Origin: Clonostachys chloroleuca
Taxonomy: Eukaryota; Ascomycota; Sordariomycetes; Hypocreales; Bionectriaceae
Assembly (NCBI GenBank): GCA_037952775.1
Contig: JBANAY010000003.1
Coordinates: 31,930,001-31,994,000 of the forward strand
DNA: 64,000 nucleotides
Direction: 5' to 3'
The position numbers and the translations under genes are program-made. The notes below the pieces were generated by a model that was given only the letters and a program-made list of their open reading frames with translations, had not been told where the DNA came from and searched no databases. Positions 58,232 through 64,000 of the stretch are shown here, piece after piece. Each line of letters begins with the position of its first letter. The first letter of the stretch is position 1.

Positions 58232-61200
58232 TTATGATATTGTCTTCATGTAGTCGTCCAGATCGAAGCTCTCCTCGTATTGCTTATTATCCCAGAGCTC
58301 GCCCAGGTCGTCCAGCCAAGCCTTCTTGCCTGGCTGGCGAACGTCGCCTGTCTCCAGGTCCACCATGTCTTCCTCGCGTCCATCGATCCCAGAGTCCTTG
58401 GGCTTGTCGGATATGAGACTCGGCCCAGAGTCTCCCAAATTGAAGAGATCCAAGATCTGATCTGTATCCATGGTCGATAGCCCTGCATTCTGTTGATTCA
58501 CGACTGTCGAGGCCACGTCTATCTTGAACCGCTGGAGATTCAGAATCTTCTCCTCGAGCGTTCCGCGCGTGATCAGTCGGTAGACATTGACAACCTTCTT
58601 CTGACCAATACGATGAGCTCGGTCCATGGCCTGCAAATCTCTCTGCGGGTTCCAGTCGTGCTCCACGAAAATAACCGTGTCAGCACCAGTAAGGTTAAGA
58701 CCCAGACCTCCTACGCTCGTTGTCAACAAGAGCACGTCATACGAGGGATCGCTGTTGAACTTGTTGACAATGTCCTGTCTCTTATTCGCCTCCACCCCGC
58801 CATCGAGCCGAAGATGAGACACGGAGGGAAGCAGTTTCTTGAGCACTGTATTTTGAACCATGTCCAGCATTTCCTTCATCTGACAGAAAATAAGAGCACG
58901 GTGGGGTTTGATAGGCTGGTACAAGGGATCGTTTGATGCGTCACCACCCTCAACTCCGATGCCGCAATCCACCAGCAAATCTCGCAATGCCGTAAGCTTT
59001 GGTGCATGTACTGGATCTTCTAGTGATGTGCCTTGTTTCTGAAGAATCTTTTGTGTCTCTTCATAGATCTTGTTGTCCGGTTTCACCACCAAGGCGGGCG
59101 AATTGCAAAGCTTTCGCATGTACTGAAGGGCTTGGAAGATGTGCTGTTTAGCTTCCTTATCTTCGCGGCCGGCCTCATCTTGGATCTTCTTGCCCTGCTT
59201 CCTGGTGAAGTCATCAAACAACTTCTTTTGGAGATCACTCAGATCACAATAGTAATTCTGTAGAATCTTAGGTGGCAAGTCGTTGAGAACTTCTTCCTTC
59301 AAACGACGTAACAAGAATGGAAGCACTTGCTTGTGTAGCGCCTCAATGGCTAAGGCGCCAGCTTCTTGTTCTTTAGAAGACGCCTTGCTGAATCGACTGG
59401 CTGCTATGGGTTTCGCGAAACGGTCTAGAAATACCTTCTCAGCACCCAGGAAGCCGGGCATGAGAAAATCGAACAGCGACCATAATTCCAAGACATTGTT
59501 CTGAATCGGTGTTCCTGTGAGGATCAGGCGGTGGTTACTCGCCAGTTTCTTGACAGCTTGGGTGATCTTAGCTTTGGGGTTCTTGATCAAGTGACCCTCG
59601 TCTAGAACGACGTAATTCCAACTATGCTTCTCGAGAATTTCAGTGTCGTTACGACAGACGTCGTAGGACGTAACAACAATATCTGTCTCGCCCAGCCTTT
59701 CTCGCATGGCCTTTCGCTCTCCAGGTGGACCAACGTAGGCCGTGACGCTGAGGAAGGGCGCGTAGTTCTTGATCTCCTGCTGCCAGTGACCGGATAGCGT
59801 GGGGGGCATACAATGAGAGATGGCATTCGCCTCGAATCAGCGGCTTGGGTCTTAGCAAACTGCTCTGCTCGCTGGTGGTGGTCACTTGCAACGATGCAGA
59901 TCGTCTGCAACGTTTTGCCGAGACCCATATCGTCACAAAGAATACCGTGCAAGTGATATTTGTTGAGGAAATGAAGCCAGTTCACGCCTTCTTGTTGATA
60001 TGATCGCAGCTCTGCCTTGATTGCGACCGGTATTTGGAAAGTCTCGACCTTCTTCGGGTCCAAGAGTTGGGAGATGAATGCTCGCTCACGGTCTCGGCCC
60101 TTAAGCAGTTCTTCTGAGAGACCTGGAGGATCAGGTATACCGGCTTCTAGGGGTACAAGCTTCACCAGTGTCGCGAAAGAGGTCGTTGCGATCAAGCGGA
60201 TTTCATTGTCCGAGTCGCTCATACGTCCGAGAACCGGCACGATGAGGAAGATGACATAGGGTAAAATTGCATCACCCATGGTTGCGATAAGGTGGTATAT
60301 GGCCTCGGTAACACCTTGTCGGTAATGTAGGTCGATAGGGTTTGTGATGGACGGTAGAACCTTCTCTACCAGAGCTGTCATACCCTCAACGGTCATGACG
60401 CTGCATATTGTGGCCAAGCACTTGGCGGCCATGTAACGGAAAACAGAGAGCTCTGAATGCAATGCTTTGATCACTAAAGGCATCATGCGCATAACAAAAG
60501 GATGGAGAGCCGGATCTAATGTAGGCGTCATGGTGCGAATAACTGAAAGTGCATCCACAATCTCCTGACCAAAGTTTTGCTCTGGATCCTTTGCCTCGGG
60601 AGGGAGTTCACCAGTGAATGATTTGACTAATGGATCTTCCATAAAAGATTGCAGCTTCGGTACAGTCTCGAGAAGACTAGCACCGTAGGTCTTAGCCAGA
60701 ATCTCCAACGCTTCCTTCGCACCTCTCCTAGTGATGCGAGCAGCCTTGGCCTCCTTAGCCCATTTGACGGCATCAGCATGGTCGACACGGTCCTCTTCCT
60801 TCTGCATTGATAAAATACAGTCAGTCTTTGCTGCATGGACAGGAAACTCGGGAGTCTCCGCGACTTCCATGCAAGAAAATTTGACGAGATTGCCAACAAT
60901 CTTGTCGGCTGGACCCTTGCGGCCTTTTTCGGTAAATAGTTGTACAAGCCTGGCTATCGAGTCGGCAGATCGGTTTTGAAGTTCCTGGCTGTCCTCTGTC
61001 TTGATAGAATCCATAATACTCTTGATCAAAGGGCTAGGCTTCTTGGGAAGCTGTCTCATCGACACAATGGCGCATGCTGCAGAGGCTCTGACCCTAATGT
61101 CCCGGATATCCTTGATAGATTTAGCTTCTTCAATCGTTGCCATCGTCATCTCGCGAGCATCTGCCAATTGCTGGCTAGCAATCAGCCTCTGCCCAGGAGG

Positions 61201-63951
61201 CATTGCCTTCTTCAACTTTTCGTAGTCATCGTTGACACATTTCTCGGCCATAGCTATGGAGAATGCACTTGGGCCGGCATCCGGCTCTCCTTGTACAACC
61301 ACGGGAAGGATAGGTAATTTATGATGAGAGACCTTGCCGTGGTCCCGGAATAGGTGTATAAGCTGCTGACAATGCGTTCGCACTCTTTGAACATAGTTGA
61401 CGAGATCCCTGTAAGACGAAGGTCGCTCTGTTTCGACAATAGACTGGACATGATCGAAATAGCGTGAGGTGACGGCATCCTTGGAGAAATTCTTTGCATA
61501 TTCGTCTACGACAGCGCACGCAGAGAGCTGGGTTGAAGAATAAGCAGAGGAAAAGCCCGGGATAAGCACAGCATCGTAGTCGTTGAGCTTTTCAGGGGGG
61601 ATGGCCGACATGAGGAGCCCCATGGCCTTGGCAGCGGAAATGCGAGAGCGGATAAGCACATCCATGCCAACAAGATCAACATCTCCCTGCATCATATGGC
61701 CATCAACATCATGTGTGAGGTTGGCTGACGGCGCATCATCGACCTTGGCGGATTTCCGACGGCGTTTCGAGGCTCGTTCTGATCCATCAGGAGAAGAGGG
61801 CTTTCGCAATGGCACCGGTACCGAACCAGGTGTTGAGTACATACCACCTGAAGGCTTCTGGAAGAGAGTGACATTCATCGGGATAGGATTCCGCGATGTG
61901 CCAACGGGGTGCAGAGTGAGTTGCATTAAGGGCTCGACATGAGCAGCAAATTCATCAGCGAGGGCAGCCGGATCCTTGGAGGCCAAGCTCCGTACAAGGG
62001 CCTGCCAAAGTTCGAAGGAAGTCGAGAGAGTCTTTTGGTCTCTTTCGACAAGAATGTTCTGGAAAATCAATCGTAGCACTCGCCCATTCAGCCAGCCTTG
62101 GGAGGACTCGGATTCCAAGTTGGCAAAAGTCAGCAGGGCTTTCAGGACAGCAAGCCTGACTGAGGTGATGGTATGTCGCAGGAAGGGATACAGGCGTGGG
62201 ACCAGGAGCGTGAACGAGCGTTCCTCATCTTGCGCTGCACTTGCCTTCATAGCTTCCAAAACCTCCGGGAAACTGCAGAGAGTGGCCAGAAGATCCATAA
62301 TGCGCCCAGTACTGGCGCTCAGGTCATCACCCAGATTTGATAAGCTCTCCCATACAATGCCAATGAGAGCATCCAAAGACCCGGGACGCATCGTGACGAA
62401 TTCTTGAGCCATGGGGATGAGTGTTGCAGCACTAACAGCCCTAACATCATCATCCAGATCACCCAGGCCCTTCATCACCGCGCCGACGACGCCGTCAATC
62501 ATGTTGTTATCCTGGAGTAGAAGGTCTTTCCTGACGGCAACGACGTATCGAAGCCCAACCATGCCACCATGGCCAACAGCCCATATAGGACGTTCCAGTG
62601 TTAGGTCATCCTGCATCACCATTCGGTAGAGGATTTTGTAGATGCTGTAGACAGATTCGGATGGAACATGCTTCAGGACTGAACCCAGAGACTGGCCCAC
62701 TGTCTCTCGGATAGGGGCGACTGAAGTGTCAGAGCTGTAGTCGGTGAATCGGTCGAGCATGAGCACGCAGCACAATCGACAGGCGAGGTCGTCGAGCCAT
62801 TTCTTATTCAGTCCATCGTTCTCAACTCGCGATTTACCGAGTTGTCTCCCGGCGCCACCTCCCTGCACACGGACCAGCTCTCGCAGGCCCATTGCAGCAC
62901 CATGACGAGTTTCCCAGGATGGGTCAAATAGATCCACCTTGAGAAAGTCGCACAGGCGATTGTATGGCCAATCGACTCCTTCCGTTGCTTCGTTCGTTTC
63001 CAGCTCCGACTTGATGGGTATCACAGGGCCTTTGAACTCGCTGACGATTTTCGAATCCTCGTCGACGTCAGTGGGCCGGTCCAAGTTGAAGTAGTCGTTC
63101 ACCTTGCCATTCTTCTTCGTGTCCGTCTCTGCAGCTGGCGTTTCGTCCACCATCCCCTCCGATCCGACAGTCGTCGAGCGCCGTAGAGACAAGTCGCCAA
63201 ATCCACCTTTGCCTTGCGAAGCCTTCATTGCTTCTCTCTTGCGTTTTCGTTTGAGGACATTCAGCTGTCTCGAGCTAAGTTGTGACTCTTCAGCGTGTTG
63301 TGAGAGGCCATCGCTTCGTTGCTGGCCATTGCTAGTGCTGTGGTCGATGGGGGTCATGGGAGCAGCCTGGCTATCGCCGTTATTATTGACGGCCGGCACC
63401 TCTTCATCCTCAAATTTGCGACCAAGGAGCCCAAGACGTCCAATGAGTGTCTTTTTCTGGTGATCAAGACGAGATTGAGGATCCAGCGAAGCAAGACCAT
63501 ATTCAATAGCTCCACCTCGTAACAGTTCTCGTCCATACTTGAGGATCATTTCGACATCAAGCGTTTCTAATCGGAAATGATCTTCGTCTGGCAGTGTGAC
63601 CTCTCGCTCTTCCTCTTTCTTAATGTGGCCATTCTCTCCACTTAATTCATCGTCCTCTTCCTTTTGCTTCTTTACCTCAGCTTCCTCCTTCTTTGGTTCA
63701 TCAGGCCCATCCTCCAAGTTGGGATCATGGACAGGGGCATGCTCCACGATTTTCCCAATAGCCTTGGCTGCTGTGCTCCTGGTTTCCCACTCTTTGTGCC
63801 GCAGGTATGGTACAACCCGGGATAATAGGTTGAAAAGCTCATCTGGGTGTTGCTTCTGCCAGTCAGCCAGTTGGTTGACAGCAGTGTCTCTAATGAGCCT
63901 TGTACTACCAGTCTCCAAGATGGTGACCAGTCTATCAAGTCTTGAAGCCAT
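58232..63951 (-). CDS. MOT1: Mot1 (TBP-removing Swi2/Snf2 ATPase)
   Basis: About 1906 residues, no intron, entire in the window: the start MASRLDRLVTILETGSTRL at 63951 is the conserved N-terminus. The first about 1270 residues are HEAT-repeat solenoid with an acidic Ser/Glu-rich insertion; it binds TBP. The helicase half has ILCDDMGLGKTLQTI (about 1335), VVLDEGHLIKNPKAK, LILTGTPIQNNVLELW, LGLNLTGADTVIFVEHDWN and AMDRAHRIGQKKVVNVYRL. Mot1 uses ATP to strip TBP from DNA and redistribute it between promoters. The frame breaks at the G6 run 59801-59806 (C6 on the coding strand); one extra base joins PSLIVCPP to TLSGHWQQEIKNYAPF. As written, the protein would end soon after the first ATPase motif, which is unlikely for an essential gene. 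Confidence 0.95.
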
Positions 63952-64000
63952 GTTGGTTGGAGCTCTAGTTCGTCCTAATCATGTGCATGACAAGGCGCTT

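Noticed and set aside
17162..59806. Programmed -1 ribosomal frameshifting at the C/G runs
   Set aside because: The shift direction and slippery C/G runs would fit, but the breaks fall at unrelated places in unrelated housekeeping genes, with no shared downstream structure seen. Missing bases explain all of them at once.
1..64000. CRISPR array, prophage, biosynthetic cluster or transposon
   Set aside because: No spaced direct repeats, no backbone enzymes (PKS, NRPS, terpene synthase), no transposase or reverse transcriptase motifs were seen.

Overview
The window reads as nuclear chromosomal DNA of a filamentous ascomycete (Pezizomycotina, most likely a Sordariomycete; I cannot name the genus). 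The signs are short GT-AG introns of about 50-100 nt, monocistronic genes on both strands, a HET-domain gene, and single-copy ascomycete families such as an ERMES subunit and fungal Pex26. There is no operon structure, no rRNA or convincing tRNA, no CRISPR array and no recognisable transposon.

Layout. 0-3 kb: a doubtful minus-strand gene at the left edge, then a HET-domain gene. 3.6-7.1 kb: a divergent pair, a CCDC47-like ER protein (minus) and a haspin-like kinase (plus). 8.6-14.8 kb: probable peroxin Pex26, the SF3b subunit Rds3/PHF5A (minus), a pinin-family splicing protein and an epoxide hydrolase. 16.5-20.6 kb: a Drs2-type P4-ATPase flippase. 20.6-31.6 kb is gene-poor and holds one clear gene, an Ecl1-type small zinc-binding protein (24.5-25.5 kb). 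31.7-43.5 kb: an unrecognised, probably mitochondrial protein, Syf2, Coq11-like, Dre2, a YEATS protein (Yaf9) and ERMES subunit Mdm34. 43.5-47 kb is gene-free. 47-54 kb: inositol-pentakisphosphate 2-kinase, an ENT nucleoside transporter, a small thiamine-binding/UPF0045 protein and a secreted PLC-like protein, probably GPI-anchored. 56-64 kb: Cdc37 and Mot1. Almost all are housekeeping genes: splicing (Rds3, pinin, Syf2), chromatin and transcription (haspin, Yaf9, Mot1), lipid and membrane biology (flippase, Mdm34, Ipk1), and mitochondria and cofactors (Dre2, Coq11).

The strongest unexplained signal is a set of reading-frame breaks. Seven genes (HET, pinin, flippase twice, Coq11, Mdm34, ENT transporter, Mot1), and perhaps the left-edge gene, lose frame exactly at a run of 5-6 C or G. 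In every one the downstream frame is restored by assuming one more C/G in the run (two runs in the HET gene). The products on both sides are conserved and continuous. The simplest reading is homopolymer undercalling in the assembly, so these genes should be treated as intact pending raw reads. I found no clear new multi-gene system.
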